DNA from: Owenweeksia sp.
Lineage (GTDB): Bacteria > Bacteroidota > Bacteroidia > Flavobacteriales > Schleiferiaceae
DNA: 48,135 bases
Direction of reading: 5' to 3'
Assembly: GCA_028285465.1 (NCBI GenBank)
Contig: JANQPD010000013.1
Span: 1 to 48,135, forward strand
The notes under the pieces are model-generated. The model was not told the DNA's origin. It ran no database searches and saw only the letters and a program-made list of their open reading frames with translations. Made by a program: the position numbers and the translations under genes. This document shows, one piece after another, positions 1-9,205 of the stretch. Positions within the stretch are counted from its first letter, which is position 1. Each line of letters starts with the position of its first letter.

Positions 1-639
1 CCGTATAAAGTTTACGTTGATCAGGCCTACCGGCCCGCCACTGCTGCCTTGCGTAGCAAAGTGATTGATGGCGGGAATTTCTATGCCATCGAGGAAAAAC
101 TTGTTTTCATTCGGGCCGCCGCCACGAATGATAATGTCGTTGCGAAAATTGGGCGTAGAAGCTACGCCCGGGAGGGCTTGAATTACACGGGATATATCCT
201 GGTTACCTCCGGGATTCCGTTGTATTTCATTTATACCCAAGGTATTCAGGGATACCGGGCTTTCTGCCTTACGGGTAAACTTATTTTGGACGGAAACTTC
301 TACCGATTCCAATACCTCGCTGCTTTCGGTAAGTGCAAAATCCAAAAAACGGGGGCGCGACAGGGTTACCTGTACTTCGTATTCGGTTTTGGCATCATAT
401 CCCAAAAAAGAAGCCTGTACATTATAGAGCCCCGGCCTTATATTTAAAGTGTATTCTCCCTCTGCATTGGTTGTGGTACCTACGTTTGTACCTAGTATTA
501 CCACATTGGCAAAAGGAAGGGGCTCGTTGTTTATCTGGTTGTATACCCTTCCTTTGATTGTGCCGTCCTGAGCGTGGGTAAAAGCACTTAAAGAAAGCAA
601 AGGGAGAAAAAAAAGATGTTTCAAATCCATCATTTTCAT
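1..639 (-). CDS. TonB-dependent receptor, N-terminal part (cut by window edge)
   Basis: The frame is open from an ATG at 639 to the window edge, giving 213 residues of an incomplete protein. It starts with a Sec signal peptide (hydrophobic core residues 9-20, likely cleavage after THA). Residues about 26-108 form a carboxypeptidase-like regulatory beta-sandwich (GTIKGRVYN at the start, GYDAKTEYEV near the end). From about 125 a plug domain follows, with ALPGVASTPNF, IIIRGGGPNENK and FFLDGIEIP, which is the usual plug pattern of outer-membrane TonB receptors. Such proteins import substrates across the outer membrane using TonB energy; the substrate cannot be told from this part. There is no SusD-like partner in view. 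Other in-frame ATGs lie at 633 and 630, so the exact start is uncertain by a few residues. The start lies only a few bases downstream of a terminator-like hairpin. Confidence 0.9.
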   Translation of the reverse strand, partial: MKMMDLKHLFFLPLLSLSAFTHAQDGTIKGRVYNQINNEPLPFANVVILGTNVGTTTNAEGEYTLNIRPGLYNVQASFLGYDAKTEYEVQVTLSRPRFLDFALTESSEVLESVEVSVQNKFTRKAESPVSLNTLGINEIQRNPGGNQDISRVIQALPGVASTPNFRNDIIIRGGGPNENKFFLDGIEIPAINHFATQGSSGGPVGLINVNFIR

Positions 640-640
640 T

Positions 641-676
641 TGGTAATAAAAAACCCTGACTTAAAGAGCCAGGGTT
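641..676 (-). terminator. Rho-independent terminator of the SRPBCC/GyrI gene
   Basis: On the minus strand a perfect 7-bp stem (AACCCTG at 652-658 pairing with CAGGGTT at 670-676) is followed by six T residues. It lies 26 bases after the stop at 702 and only about 10 bases before the TonB receptor start, so it separates the two minus-strand genes or acts as a leader hairpin of the receptor. Confidence 0.7.
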
Positions 677-701
677 CAAAATTGTTCACAGAAAAAGAAG
701 A

Positions 702-1736
702 TTACATTTCTGCTTCTTCGCTTTTTACGGGGTAATATACTTCCGTAAGCCATTTGCTTTGATCCGATTCTGTACTTGGGTCGGTCACATACACTTCATA
801 CGGGTAACCCCCCATTTCGATGTTGTTTGCCTGTGCGTAAGCGTAAATAGCCTCGTGTGCAGCGCCCAGTCCTTCATAAGGACCGTAAAAATTCACCTTC
901 ATTGCCTCTCCGGCATAGGTTTCGCCTTTTTTCACCCGTTCGTTACCTGGCTTTTCACTTTGTACGGCCATTCCAACCTCTATGATCGCTTTCTGGTTTT
1001 CTTCATCCCATAAAGGGTAAATAGAAAATGGAGGAGCAGTAGCATTTTGCATGTCCTCTCCGAGATAGGCACTTATTTCCCCGTAGCGCTGTGCCATAAA
1101 CTCGGAGTCCATGTCGCTCATCGCCACTTCATCCGTAACGCTGTAGTAGGGCATCGCTTCAACGGTTACGATCTCTACTTCGTAGTCAGCGGCCGTCGGC
1201 TTATCTGGCATGTTTTCTACGTATTCCTTTAATTCGGCCAGGCTTTTCTCGTAAGGTTCACCCAATACAGCTGGCAAAATAAACTTGCTAATGCGGTCAA
1301 AAAAGCCAAATTCGGCCACAAAAGCGTAGGTAACTTCTGTTTCCCCTTCGCCAATGGGTTCAAAAGTAAAGTAGCCCTTGGCCGGATCCTGGCCCATAAA
1401 AGCCAGGTCAAAATCAATCCTTTCGTTTTCTTTTAATTCGGTCACCGTAAACGAACCTTCACCCACTATGGCCGGGTCGCCTTTCCATGCATAGCTCGCA
1501 CCTACCTGGCCTTCGGGGCCGCTATAGGTTACTACGTTCGTGCTGTCAATATTGTCCCAGTAACTCCAGTTCTTCCAGCTTTTCAGATCAAGTACCACAT
1601 TGTAGACCTTAGCCGGAGATGCTTCGATGGTTATTTTGCGCTCCAGAGTGTAAGATTTTGGCAGGAAGAACATGAAAATGCAATACCCCACAAAAACGAT
1701 CAGGAGGAAAATCAGTAGCCCTTTAAGAAATTTCAT
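702..1736 (-). CDS. Membrane-anchored SRPBCC domain protein with GyrI-like C-terminal domain
   Basis: The 344-residue protein has an N-terminal hydrophobic helix (residues 4-26, FLKGLLIFLLIVFVGYCIF), which anchors it in the inner membrane or serves as an uncleaved signal. Residues about 30-175 look like an SRPBCC/polyketide-cyclase-type lipid-binding fold (IEASPAKVYNVVLDLKSWKNW is the typical first strand-helix of this family). Residues about 185-340 look like a GyrI-like/AraC effector-binding domain (MPYYSVTDEVAM at its start, GPYEGLGAAHEAIYAYA in the middle). Such fusions occur in Bacteroidota and are thought to bind small hydrophobic ligands; no enzymatic activity can be inferred. The gene is transcribed alone: it has a good promoter upstream and a terminator downstream. 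Confidence 0.8.
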   Translation of the reverse strand: MKFLKGLLIFLLIVFVGYCIFMFFLPKSYTLERKITIEASPAKVYNVVLDLKSWKNWSYWDNIDSTNVVTYSGPEGQVGASYAWKGDPAIVGEGSFTVTELKENERIDFDLAFMGQDPAKGYFTFEPIGEGETEVTYAFVAEFGFFDRISKFILPAVLGEPYEKSLAELKEYVENMPDKPTAADYEVEIVTVEAMPYYSVTDEVAMSDMDSEFMAQRYGEISAYLGEDMQNATAPPFSIYPLWDEENQKAIIEVGMAVQSEKPGNERVKKGETYAGEAMKVNFYGPYEGLGAAHEAIYAYAQANNIEMGGYPYEVYVTDPSTESDQSKWLTEVYYPVKSEEAEM

Positions 1737-1765
1737 CGTGTTTGGTTTTTAGTTAAATAAAGAGT

Positions 1766-1797
1766 CAAATGTAAAATATTTACGAAACAGGAAGCAA
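1766..1797 (-). promoter_or_regulatory. Bacteroidota-type promoter for the SRPBCC/GyrI gene
   Basis: On the minus strand TTG (1795-1797) is separated by 21 bases from TACATTTG (1766-1773), matching the Bacteroidota consensus TTG-N19-23-TAnnTTTG. It lies about 30 bases upstream of the ATG at 1736. Confidence 0.7.
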
Positions 1798-1949
1798 CTT
1801 CTTAGGCTGCTATTCAAAACTTTTGGTTCAAAACGCCTTGAAAGCCGGGCATTTGTGTGCCCCTGAGCAAAGTGGTGTATGCCGGAACGACTTGTATAAA
1901 AGTGTTGAAAACAGAGAGGTACCGGCTGCTACTTCGGGAGAAAAGAAAG

Positions 1950-1957
1950 TACCTTTG
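1950..1957 (+). promoter_or_regulatory. -7 promoter box of guaA (TACCTTTG)
   Basis: TACCTTTG is a perfect match to the Bacteroidota -7 element TAnnTTTG. It ends 5 bases before the first ATG (1963). No clear TTG sits at the -33 distance. A start site 5-7 bases after the box would fall on the first ATG, implying a leaderless mRNA or use of the second in-frame ATG (1972). Confidence 0.6.
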
Positions 1958-1962
1958 CCGCC

Positions 1963-3492
1963 ATGCACCAAATGATATTGATTTTAGACTGCGGATCGCA
2001 ATATACACAACTGATTGCCCGCAGAGTAAGAGAGTTAAACGTTTACTGTGAGATTCATCCCTTTAACAACCCGCCCGCCATTACCGGTAACATCAAAGGA
2101 GTTATCATTAGCGGTAGTCCTTTTTCGGTTAGGGACGAAAACGCCCCTGAATTGCCCTTGGATGCTTTTAAGGGCAAACTACCCACTTTAGGTGTTTGCT
2201 ATGGGGCGCAATACCTGGCCCGACACTTTGGCGGAAGGGTAGAAGCTTCCGAAACACGCGAGTACGGCCGTGCGCATTTAAATTACATCCGGGAGGCTTC
2301 CCAGCTTTTTGAAGGGATACAAACCGGTTCCCAGGTATGGATGAGTCATGGCGACACCATACAGCACATTCCCGATCAATATACCATAGAGGCCAGTACC
2401 CAGGATGTGAAAATCGCAGCTTACCGGGTAGAGGGAGAAAAAACATACGGGATACAATTTCATCCCGAAGTCTACCACAGCAAAGACGGACTTACCTTAC
2501 TCCGGAACTTTGTAGTGCATATTTGTGGATGCGCGCAGGACTGGACGCCCGCTTCTTTTATAGAAGAAACCGTGGCCTCCCTCCGGAAACAACTCGGGGA
2601 GGATAAAGTAGTACTGGGCCTTTCGGGCGGAGTAGATTCTACCGTAACAGCGGTTTTGCTGAGCAAGGCCATAGGTAAGAACCTGCATTGCATTTTTGTG
2701 AATAACGGGGTATTGCGCAAAGGCGAATTTGAACAGGTACTGGAGCAGTATAAAGAAATGGGGCTCAACATAAAAGGGGTAGATGCCGGGCAACGCTTTC
2801 TCGATGCGCTGGAAGGTATTTCAGACCCGGAGCAAAAGCGCAAGGCTATCGGTCGCGTTTTTGTTGAAGTGTTTGATGATGAAGCGCATGCCATAAAAGA
2901 GGTAAGCTGGCTGGCACAAGGTACCATATACCCCGATGTAATCGAGTCTGTTTCGGTAAAAGGACCTTCTGCCACTATAAAATCACACCACAATGTGGGG
3001 GGCTTACCGGACTACATGAAACTAAAAGTGGTAGAACCTATGAACACCTTGTTTAAAGATGAGGTTAGGAGAGTAGGAAAAGCATTAAACATCTCAAAAA
3101 ACTTGCTGGGGCGTCATCCGTTCCCGGGTCCTGGGTTGGCTATACGGATCATAGGCGATATAACGGCTGAGAAAGTTCGTATTTTACAGGAAGTGGATTA
3201 CATCTTCATCAACGGCTTAAAGGAGTTTGGGCTGTATGATCAGGTTTGGCAGGCAGGTGCCATTTTGTTGCCGGTTCAGTCTGTTGGTGTAATGGGAGAT
3301 GAACGGACGTATGAGAATGTGGTGGCGTTAAGAGCCGTAGAAAGTACAGATGGTATGACGGCCGACTGGGTACACTTGCCTTATGACTTCCTGGCGCAAA
3401 TGTCAAACCGCATCATAAACCGGGTAAAAGGCGTTAATAGGGTGGTGTATGATATCAGTTCCAAGCCGCCTGCCACAATAGAATGGGAGTAG
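1963..3492 (+). CDS. guaA: GMP synthase (glutamine-hydrolysing)
   Basis: This makes GMP from XMP, glutamine and ATP, the last step of guanine nucleotide synthesis, in the cytoplasm. The 509 residues match the normal family length. The N-terminal class I glutamine amidotransferase domain (about 4-185) carries the nucleophile Cys79 in [10 protein letters not shown] and the catalytic His167 and Glu169 in FHPEVYHS. The ATP-pyrophosphatase domain has the P-loop SGGVDS at 221-226, and the C-terminal dimerisation domain contains [13 protein letters not shown] and ends in PPATIEWE, the canonical end of GuaA. The second in-frame ATG (1972, [14 protein letters not shown]) fits most homologues better than the first. 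A LysM protein gene follows after 19 bases on the same strand, so the two probably share a transcript. Confidence 0.97.
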   Translation: MHQMILILDCGSQYTQLIARRVRELNVYCEIHPFNNPPAITGNIKGVIISGSPFSVRDENAPELPLDAFKGKLPTLGVCYGAQYLARHFGGRVEASETREYGRAHLNYIREASQLFEGIQTGSQVWMSHGDTIQHIPDQYTIEASTQDVKIAAYRVEGEKTYGIQFHPEVYHSKDGLTLLRNFVVHICGCAQDWTPASFIEETVASLRKQLGEDKVVLGLSGGVDSTVTAVLLSKAIGKNLHCIFVNNGVLRKGEFEQVLEQYKEMGLNIKGVDAGQRFLDALEGISDPEQKRKAIGRVFVEVFDDEAHAIKEVSWLAQGTIYPDVIESVSVKGPSATIKSHHNVGGLPDYMKLKVVEPMNTLFKDEVRRVGKALNISKNLLGRHPFPGPGLAIRIIGDITAEKVRILQEVDYIFINGLKEFGLYDQVWQAGAILLPVQSVGVMGDERTYENVVALRAVESTDGMTADWVHLPYDFLAQMSNRIINRVKGVNRVVYDISSKPPATIEWE

Positions 3493-3511
3493 AAAAAGTG
3501 AAGTGCCGTTT

Positions 3512-5548
3512 ATGAAATACCTTCTCATTATTTGTACCAGCCTGCTCTTCTTTGTTGCCCCCGCGCAAGAAGGAAACAAGGTGTTTCACGAGGTGCAGGC
3601 CGGAGAAACCAAATACGGCATATCCAGGGCATATGGCATTAGCATCGAAGCGCTGGAAAAATTCAATCCCGATCTGCGTGCAGGCCTCAGGGTAGGTATG
3701 AAATTGTATATTCCGGCTCCCTCTCAAGAAGACAAGGCAAAAAACGAAAGTACGGATGTCCGGGACACCGTTCGTTACATTTACCATACCGTTCAAGAAG
3801 GACAGACGCTGTATAGCTTGAGTAAAGATTATGGGTTGGATTATGCCGAGATAAAAGCTTTGAACCCTGAAGTAGAAGACGGGCTGAAGCTCGGACAGGT
3901 ATTGAGGTTCCCGAAGAATGCTAAGCGTTATCCGGATGTATTAAAGCCCGAAGAAGGGTATGTTCTGCATACCGTACAGCAGGGGGAGACGGCCTATTCA
4001 CTTGCCAGAATATACGGGCTTAGTTTGGATAGCCTTTATTTACTTAATCCCCAGTTAAGAGATGTATTAGCCATTGGGCAACAACTGCGTTTCCCTGAAA
4101 AAGGGAAAGTGCAAAACATGACGGCCGGCTTAAACTCAGACGCGGATACCTCTTCTGGGCCGGAATCCGGCTCGGAGGAATATTTTTTATACAAAGTAAA
4201 GAGCGGAGACACCTTTTACAGCTTAAGGAAAAAATTTAGTGTAAAGCGCAAAGAACTTATACGCCTGAATCCTGAGCTGGAAAGCAGCGGGCTGAGGAAT
4301 GGGCTCTACATCATCTTGCCAAATAAAGGGAAAAATGAAGAGGCAGCCTGGTTGGACCAGCTGTTCTCAGAAGTTGAAAGCGATAATAGTTCGTCCCTGG
4401 AAATCCCTGCAAGAAAGGAAGTGAAAAAGGAGGAAGCGGTTCCCAATCTGGATACTATACAGACGGATTACACCAAGCGATACAGAGTAGCCCTGATGCT
4501 GCCTTTTTTTGCCCCTGCCTCGCTTGATACTTCTTTTAGATACTCCAATGAGGTGGAAAAGCGCTCCTTGGTGGCCATGGAGTTTTACCAGGGTTTTCTG
4601 ATGGCCGCTGATTCGCTGAGCCATGCCGGAATGAACCTGAGCCTGGATGTGCAGGACACCCGTAACAGTAAAATCACCGTAGAAACAAAGATCAATGCAC
4701 TAAAGCGCGTGCCACCAGATCTGATCGTTGGCCCATTGTATGCAAACCACGTAGAGCGTGTGGCAGATGAGTTTGCCGGGCAGGGCACCCCGGTAGTTTC
4801 ACCGCTGAGCAATGCCGTTGATGTATCGAACCGGGCTAATTTAATTAAGTGCATTACTTCGGCCACCTATTATACACATGCTGTAGCGGAAATACTCAAC
4901 GGTTCTCAGGGGCGGCCAAATATTGTTTTTGCCCACACCGCCACGCCTAAAGAACTAGAAGAACTCAAGCAAATCAAAGCCCGCCTGAAGGCAACGAATG
5001 GCCCGGTCGTTTTTGAAGAACTGGTAGGTACAGACGACAACCGCTTTACCGTAGGGAGCCAGGTTAAGGATGCGTTGCGCGAGGGAAGCAAGAACATCTT
5101 TGTGGTGTTAAGTGAAAAAGAGGTCTTTTTGGCCGATATGGTAAACAAGTTGTACGCCCTTCGTGACACCTCGATACAGGTTGTGGCCCCCTCAAAACTC
5201 CTTAATATAAATGCCCTGGATTACAAGTACCTTAACGCCATAAACCTGATTATGCCAGATGGAAATTTTATTGATCAGCATTTGGCAGCCACTGCACATT
5301 TTGAAAACAAATACAGGGCGCGGTATAAAATGATGCCCAGTCGTTTTGCTTACCAGGGTTATGATGTAGGAATATATTTCCTCAGCCACCTGTGGCAGTA
5401 CGGTCCATACTTTTTACAAAGCCTGGATAAGGATCAGGAGCTTTTAGGTACCGGCTTTCGGTTGGCCAAACAAAAGCAGGGGGGCTACGAAAACACCTTC
5501 ATGTTCACCACCGCGCTTAAGGATCTTGAGTTGGTGCGGCTCAACTAG
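3512..5548 (+). CDS. LysM-repeat protein with PBP1-type periplasmic binding domain
   Basis: The protein has 678 residues from the ATG at 3512; a GTG three codons upstream is also in frame but gives a less natural signal peptide. Residues 1-18 are a Sec signal peptide. Four LysM modules follow at about 25-67, 90-133, 150-194 and 225-270, each with the pattern V-x-GET-x-Y-x-(I/L)-x-x-x-YG and a conserved NP. From about 320 to the end the sequence looks like a type 1 periplasmic-binding (leucine-binding-like) domain (YRVALMLPFFAP, DLIVGPLYANHV, TPVVSPLSN). It likely sits in the periplasm bound to peptidoglycan; its ligand is unknown. The gene is 19 bases downstream of guaA, an arrangement common in Bacteroidota. 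Its stop codon overlaps the stop of the convergent ATPase gene. Confidence 0.88.
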   Translation: MKYLLIICTSLLFFVAPAQEGNKVFHEVQAGETKYGISRAYGISIEALEKFNPDLRAGLRVGMKLYIPAPSQEDKAKNESTDVRDTVRYIYHTVQEGQTLYSLSKDYGLDYAEIKALNPEVEDGLKLGQVLRFPKNAKRYPDVLKPEEGYVLHTVQQGETAYSLARIYGLSLDSLYLLNPQLRDVLAIGQQLRFPEKGKVQNMTAGLNSDADTSSGPESGSEEYFLYKVKSGDTFYSLRKKFSVKRKELIRLNPELESSGLRNGLYIILPNKGKNEEAAWLDQLFSEVESDNSSSLEIPARKEVKKEEAVPNLDTIQTDYTKRYRVALMLPFFAPASLDTSFRYSNEVEKRSLVAMEFYQGFLMAADSLSHAGMNLSLDVQDTRNSKITVETKINALKRVPPDLIVGPLYANHVERVADEFAGQGTPVVSPLSNAVDVSNRANLIKCITSATYYTHAVAEILNGSQGRPNIVFAHTATPKELEELKQIKARLKATNGPVVFEELVGTDDNRFTVGSQVKDALREGSKNIFVVLSEKEVFLADMVNKLYALRDTSIQVVAPSKLLNINALDYKYLNAINLIMPDGNFIDQHLAATAHFENKYRARYKMMPSRFAYQGYDVGIYFLSHLWQYGPYFLQSLDKDQELLGTGFRLAKQKQGGYENTFMFTTALKDLELVRLN

Positions 5549-7020
5549 AGCTCATCCAAATTACCTCCGCGTAAATAGCTGCTGAAAAGATCGGAAAAGT
5601 TCAAGCCCCCTTCGATCTTTTCTTTATTGAGCTTCGCACTTTCGGCCAAAGCCCAAAGCACCATTTCCTTATAAAAATACTTTTCCGTATCGGAAGTACT
5701 TTTGGGAAGATGTCGCTCAACCAGGTTGTTTAGCGGTTTTATGGCATCCAGAGCCCCTCTGTGCTCCTTATCCGAAAAATCTTCGAACAACTCCACCTGG
5801 TGGCCCTGGCTAAACCAGGCGATCAGTTTACCGTATGGGTTTTCTTTGTCGGATACCTTTATATTTTCCAGCTTTGGAAAACTCAGCTCCAACACACTTT
5901 TAACCGCTGCACTGATCAGGTTCTCGGCCACTATATGCGCACCTTCCTGCTCCCCTTCATATACCAGTTCTACTTTGCCGGTGATCGATGGAATAATGCC
6001 TGTGAAGTCCAACAGGCGAAGATGCGTTTTCTCACTATCCGACACCAGACCCCTTCGCTCTGCGGTACTGAGTAAGTTCTCCAGTGCCGAAATAGTAAGC
6101 CTGGCTGATACCCCGCTCTTTGCATCTACGTATTCACTTGCCCGTGCCTCGAAGGCGATTTGTTCCAATAAATCCAGGGCCACCTCCGGAATGTGCACGT
6201 TTTCTTTTTGAGCGGCGGTTGACTTGATTTCCTGGGCGGTAATGCTACGCGCTGTTTCCAGATCTTTAGGGTAATGGGTCAGAATCTGGCTGCCGATGCG
6301 GTCTTTAAGAGGGGTAACTATAGAACCGCGGTTTGTGTAATCCTCGGGGTTGGCCGTAAAAATAAACTGGATATCAAGGGGCAACCTGAGTTTAAAACCT
6401 CTTATCTGGACATCGCCTTCCTGCAAAATGTTAAACAAAGCTACCTGCAGGCGGGCCTGGAGATCAGGTAATTCATTTATAACAAACAGACAGCGGTTTG
6501 CCCTGGGGATCATACCAAAATGAATAACTTCTTCATGTGCATATGAAAGTTTGAGATTCGCGGCTTTGATAGGGTCAACATCTCCTATAAGGTCAGCCAC
6601 GCTTACATCGGGCGTAGCCAGTTTTTCAAAATACCGTTCAGAGCGATGCAACCAGCTTATCTTCGTTTGATCGCCTTCTTTTTCTATCAGCGCCTTTGCC
6701 TTCCTAGAGATCGGGCGCATAGGGTCCTCGTTCAATTCACTTTCTGCCAGGACAGGGATATATTCATCCAGCAAAGAAGTAAGCAAGCGTGCAATTTTGG
6801 TTTTTGCCTGCCCCCTGAGTCCCAAAAAGTTGATGTTATGCCCCGATAAAATAGCACGTTCTACCTCGGGTAATACCGTATCTTCATAACCATGTATCCC
6901 CTCAAAGACCTGCTTGCCTTCGCGTAAGTGTTGTACAAGATTCTGACGCAGTTCTTCCTTTATGTTTTTAGGGATATACCCGCTTTTTTTAAGCAGACCA
7001 AGCGTAGTAGGTTTTTCCAT
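5545..7020 (-). CDS. MoxR/magnesium-chelatase-I-like AAA ATPase
   Basis: The 491-residue protein has an AAA+ core in about residues 40-330. The Walker A loop reads GLRGQAKT, with Ala where most P-loops have Gly before the Lys. The arginine/sensor regions include FVINELPDLQARLQVAL (Walker B region, with N-E instead of the usual D-E) and FIFTANPEDYTNRG (sensor 1), the typical layout of ChlI/BchI and MoxR ATPases. The C-terminal part (about 340-491) is helical and not recognised. It is not a true magnesium chelatase subunit by context: no chelatase H or D gene is near. MoxR-type ATPases usually act with a VWA-domain protein to remodel other proteins, but no VWA gene adjoins here. The gene is convergent with the LysM gene and shares the bases CTAG as overlapping stop codons. 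Confidence 0.8.
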   Translation of the reverse strand: MEKPTTLGLLKKSGYIPKNIKEELRQNLVQHLREGKQVFEGIHGYEDTVLPEVERAILSGHNINFLGLRGQAKTKIARLLTSLLDEYIPVLAESELNEDPMRPISRKAKALIEKEGDQTKISWLHRSERYFEKLATPDVSVADLIGDVDPIKAANLKLSYAHEEVIHFGMIPRANRCLFVINELPDLQARLQVALFNILQEGDVQIRGFKLRLPLDIQFIFTANPEDYTNRGSIVTPLKDRIGSQILTHYPKDLETARSITAQEIKSTAAQKENVHIPEVALDLLEQIAFEARASEYVDAKSGVSARLTISALENLLSTAERRGLVSDSEKTHLRLLDFTGIIPSITGKVELVYEGEQEGAHIVAENLISAAVKSVLELSFPKLENIKVSDKENPYGKLIAWFSQGHQVELFEDFSDKEHRGALDAIKPLNNLVERHLPKSTSDTEKYFYKEMVLWALAESAKLNKEKIEGGLNFSDLFSSYLRGGNLDEL

Positions 7021-7233
7021 GGCTTATTCGTGTATTAATAGACTCTTGCAAAGCAAGGTAGAAATGTAACGAACCGAAGTTTTAAGCGATTGTTTTTGTT
7101 TATGTAAGATTATGGGAAAATCCAAAACAAGGCGTAATGCGTATTTAAGGACAATTTGTGGTCACTCACCTGTTTTTCACTACTATTCACTAAAAAATAA
7201 TGCGCTTAAATATATGGTCACTTGCAAAATCAC

Positions 7234-7241
7234 TAGCTTTG
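7234..7241 (+). promoter_or_regulatory. Candidate -7 box (TAGCTTTG) for the dehydratase/Wzi/exosortase run
   Basis: TAGCTTTG matches TAnnTTTG and lies 38 bases before the ATG at 7280, the only candidate seen in the 259-base divergent gap. No TTG is found at the ideal -33 spacing. Confidence 0.45.
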
Positions 7242-7279
7242 TTCTATTGCAACTATATTACCTACAATTCACCTAACCG

Positions 7280-9205
7280 ATGCTTGGAAGACTACTTGAC
7301 AAAAATTCTGACAGATATCTGGCGCGCTGGATTGTCTTTGTATTTGATGCTATTGTAGTTTTTTTAACCTACGTGCTCGCTTACGTTACCCGTCATAATT
7401 TTACCTGGCCCGTTTTACCGGAAGCACTTTCCCCTGGAAAAGTTGTGCTGGTATGCCTGGCGGCAATATCCGGGTTTTTGATCAGCCGTTCCTATACAGG
7501 CATCATAAGGCATACTTCCTTACGCGATGGATACAATATATTAAAGGCGGTTACTATTGCGGCTGGAGTATTGTTGTTTGTGGGGCTTATTGCCGGGCCG
7601 GAATCCGCGTTCTATATTCCCCGTTCAGTTGTACTTATCCAATTTCTCCTAAGCCTCTTTGTGCTTATTGGTTCCCGTATGGGGGTAAAAGTACTTTACC
7701 AAACGGCACTTTCCAGCCAAATGCCTCAGAAGAAAACAAAGGTGCTCATCTACGGTGCCGGTGCTTCCGGGATGATCACGAAGAACACACTTTACCAGGA
7801 TACCACGCGGGAATATGAGATCTTGGGTTTCATTGATGACAACCCCTATAAAATAGGTAAGACCATAGAGGGGGTAATGGTGTACAGTTTTAACAAAATA
7901 TTTGTCAACGAATACATTCATAAACTTAAACCGGATCAACTGATCATATCGATCCAGTCGAACCTGTCCACGAAGAGAAAGAAAGAAATTGTAGAGGCGG
8001 CCCTTGCGCGAAACGTAGAAATTAAGATTGTGCCACCCGTGGAAAACTGGATACACGGGGAATTGAGTACCAAGCAGATCAAACACGTGAAGATCGAAAA
8101 TCTTCTTGAACGCGATCCGATTGTGTTGGACAATGTGAACATAAGCCGCGAGATTAGCGGGAAGCGTATACTGGTAACCGGGGCTGCTGGTTCTATCGGC
8201 AGTGAAATAGCCCGGCAACTTCTACACTACAGCCCTAGGGAGATCGTACTTCTCGACCAGGCCGAATCCGCTTTGTATGACCTGGAGCAACAGATCAAAA
8301 CGGAGCACCCTATGCTGATAGAAAAGGCTAAATTTGTGATAGCAGATGTAGCCAATAAGGAACGTATGCACCGGGTGTTCGATGCCTTTTCTCCTCAGAT
8401 TGTTTTTCACGCTGCTGCCTACAAGCACGTACCTCTTATGGAAGACAACCCCTATGAGGCAGTAAGCGTAAACGTTAGCGGCACTAAGGTAGTGGCAGAT
8501 CTTTCCTGTGCCTATGGCATTGATAAATTCGTAATGGTTTCTACCGATAAAGCGGTGAACCCCACCAATGTGATGGGAGCTACCAAAAGAACGGCAGAGA
8601 TCTACACACAGAGTTTGACGTGCAAGAAAAACTGTAAAACCAATTTTGTAATTACCCGTTTTGGCAATGTATTGGGCTCTAACGGATCGGTTATCCCGCT
8701 CTTTAGAAAGCAAATTGAAAAAGGAGGTCCCATAACCATTACACATAAAGACATTACCCGCTATTTTATGACCATACCCGAAGCTTGTAACCTGGTATTG
8801 GAAGCCGGAGCTATGGCTAAAGGAGGCGAAATTTTCGTCTTCGACATGGGGGAATCCGTAAAGATCTATGACCTGGCGAGGAAAATGGTTAAGCTTTCTG
8901 GCTTAAGGCTGGGAAAAGACATCGAAATTGTAGAAGTGGGCCTACGGCCGGGGGAGAAGCTATACGAAGAACTGCTGGCTGTTCAGGAAAATACCAAACC
9001 CACGCATCACCCCAAGATCTTGGTGGCCGAAGTACCCCGGTATAGTTATAAAGAAACGTCTTCTTTGGTAGCGAACCTTGAGCGTTCCCTCGATTCCAGC
9101 GACAACCTGGAAATAGTAAAAAATCTTAAGGCCATTGTTCCTGAATTCATCAGTAATAACTCCATCTTTGCGTCACTCGACCTGAAGATGATTGCCAATG
9201 ATTAA
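7280..9205 (+). CDS. Membrane-bound nucleotide-sugar 4,6-dehydratase/epimerase (FlaA1/CapD type)
   Basis: The 641-residue protein matches the long FlaA1/CapD/PglF/WbpM class, which converts UDP-N-acetylglucosamine-type sugars to 4-keto-6-deoxy intermediates for cell-surface polysaccharides. Four hydrophobic helices lie in about residues 15-145. A first Rossmann-type nucleotide-binding segment follows (VLIYGAGASG near 155-164), then the catalytic short-chain dehydrogenase domain with the NAD loop GAAGSIGSEI near 300. STDKAVNPTNVMGATKR near 420 supplies the serine-threonine/lysine active site of this family, in which the usual Tyr is replaced by Met. The Wzi-like gene starts inside its last codons (8-base overlap), so the two are translationally coupled. 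Together with the exosortase genes this suggests a surface polysaccharide function. Confidence 0.9.
   Translation: MLGRLLDKNSDRYLARWIVFVFDAIVVFLTYVLAYVTRHNFTWPVLPEALSPGKVVLVCLAAISGFLISRSYTGIIRHTSLRDGYNILKAVTIAAGVLLFVGLIAGPESAFYIPRSVVLIQFLLSLFVLIGSRMGVKVLYQTALSSQMPQKKTKVLIYGAGASGMITKNTLYQDTTREYEILGFIDDNPYKIGKTIEGVMVYSFNKIFVNEYIHKLKPDQLIISIQSNLSTKRKKEIVEAALARNVEIKIVPPVENWIHGELSTKQIKHVKIENLLERDPIVLDNVNISREISGKRILVTGAAGSIGSEIARQLLHYSPREIVLLDQAESALYDLEQQIKTEHPMLIEKAKFVIADVANKERMHRVFDAFSPQIVFHAAAYKHVPLMEDNPYEAVSVNVSGTKVVADLSCAYGIDKFVMVSTDKAVNPTNVMGATKRTAEIYTQSLTCKKNCKTNFVITRFGNVLGSNGSVIPLFRKQIEKGGPITITHKDITRYFMTIPEACNLVLEAGAMAKGGEIFVFDMGESVKIYDLARKMVKLSGLRLGKDIEIVEVGLRPGEKLYEELLAVQENTKPTHHPKILVAEVPRYSYKETSSLVANLERSLDSSDNLEIVKNLKAIVPEFISNNSIFASLDLKMIAND

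Noticed and set aside
422..679. 85-codon frame overlapping the TonB receptor start
   Set aside because: Out of frame with the receptor, whose signal peptide and domains are clear on the same strand.
5545..7020. True magnesium chelatase subunit I
   Set aside because: No chelatase partner genes or pigment genes nearby and altered P-loop; kept as MoxR/ChlI-like.
7649..8218. 189-codon antisense frame in the dehydratase gene
   Set aside because: Opposite a confident FlaA1/CapD-type gene; composition is a mirror of its codons.
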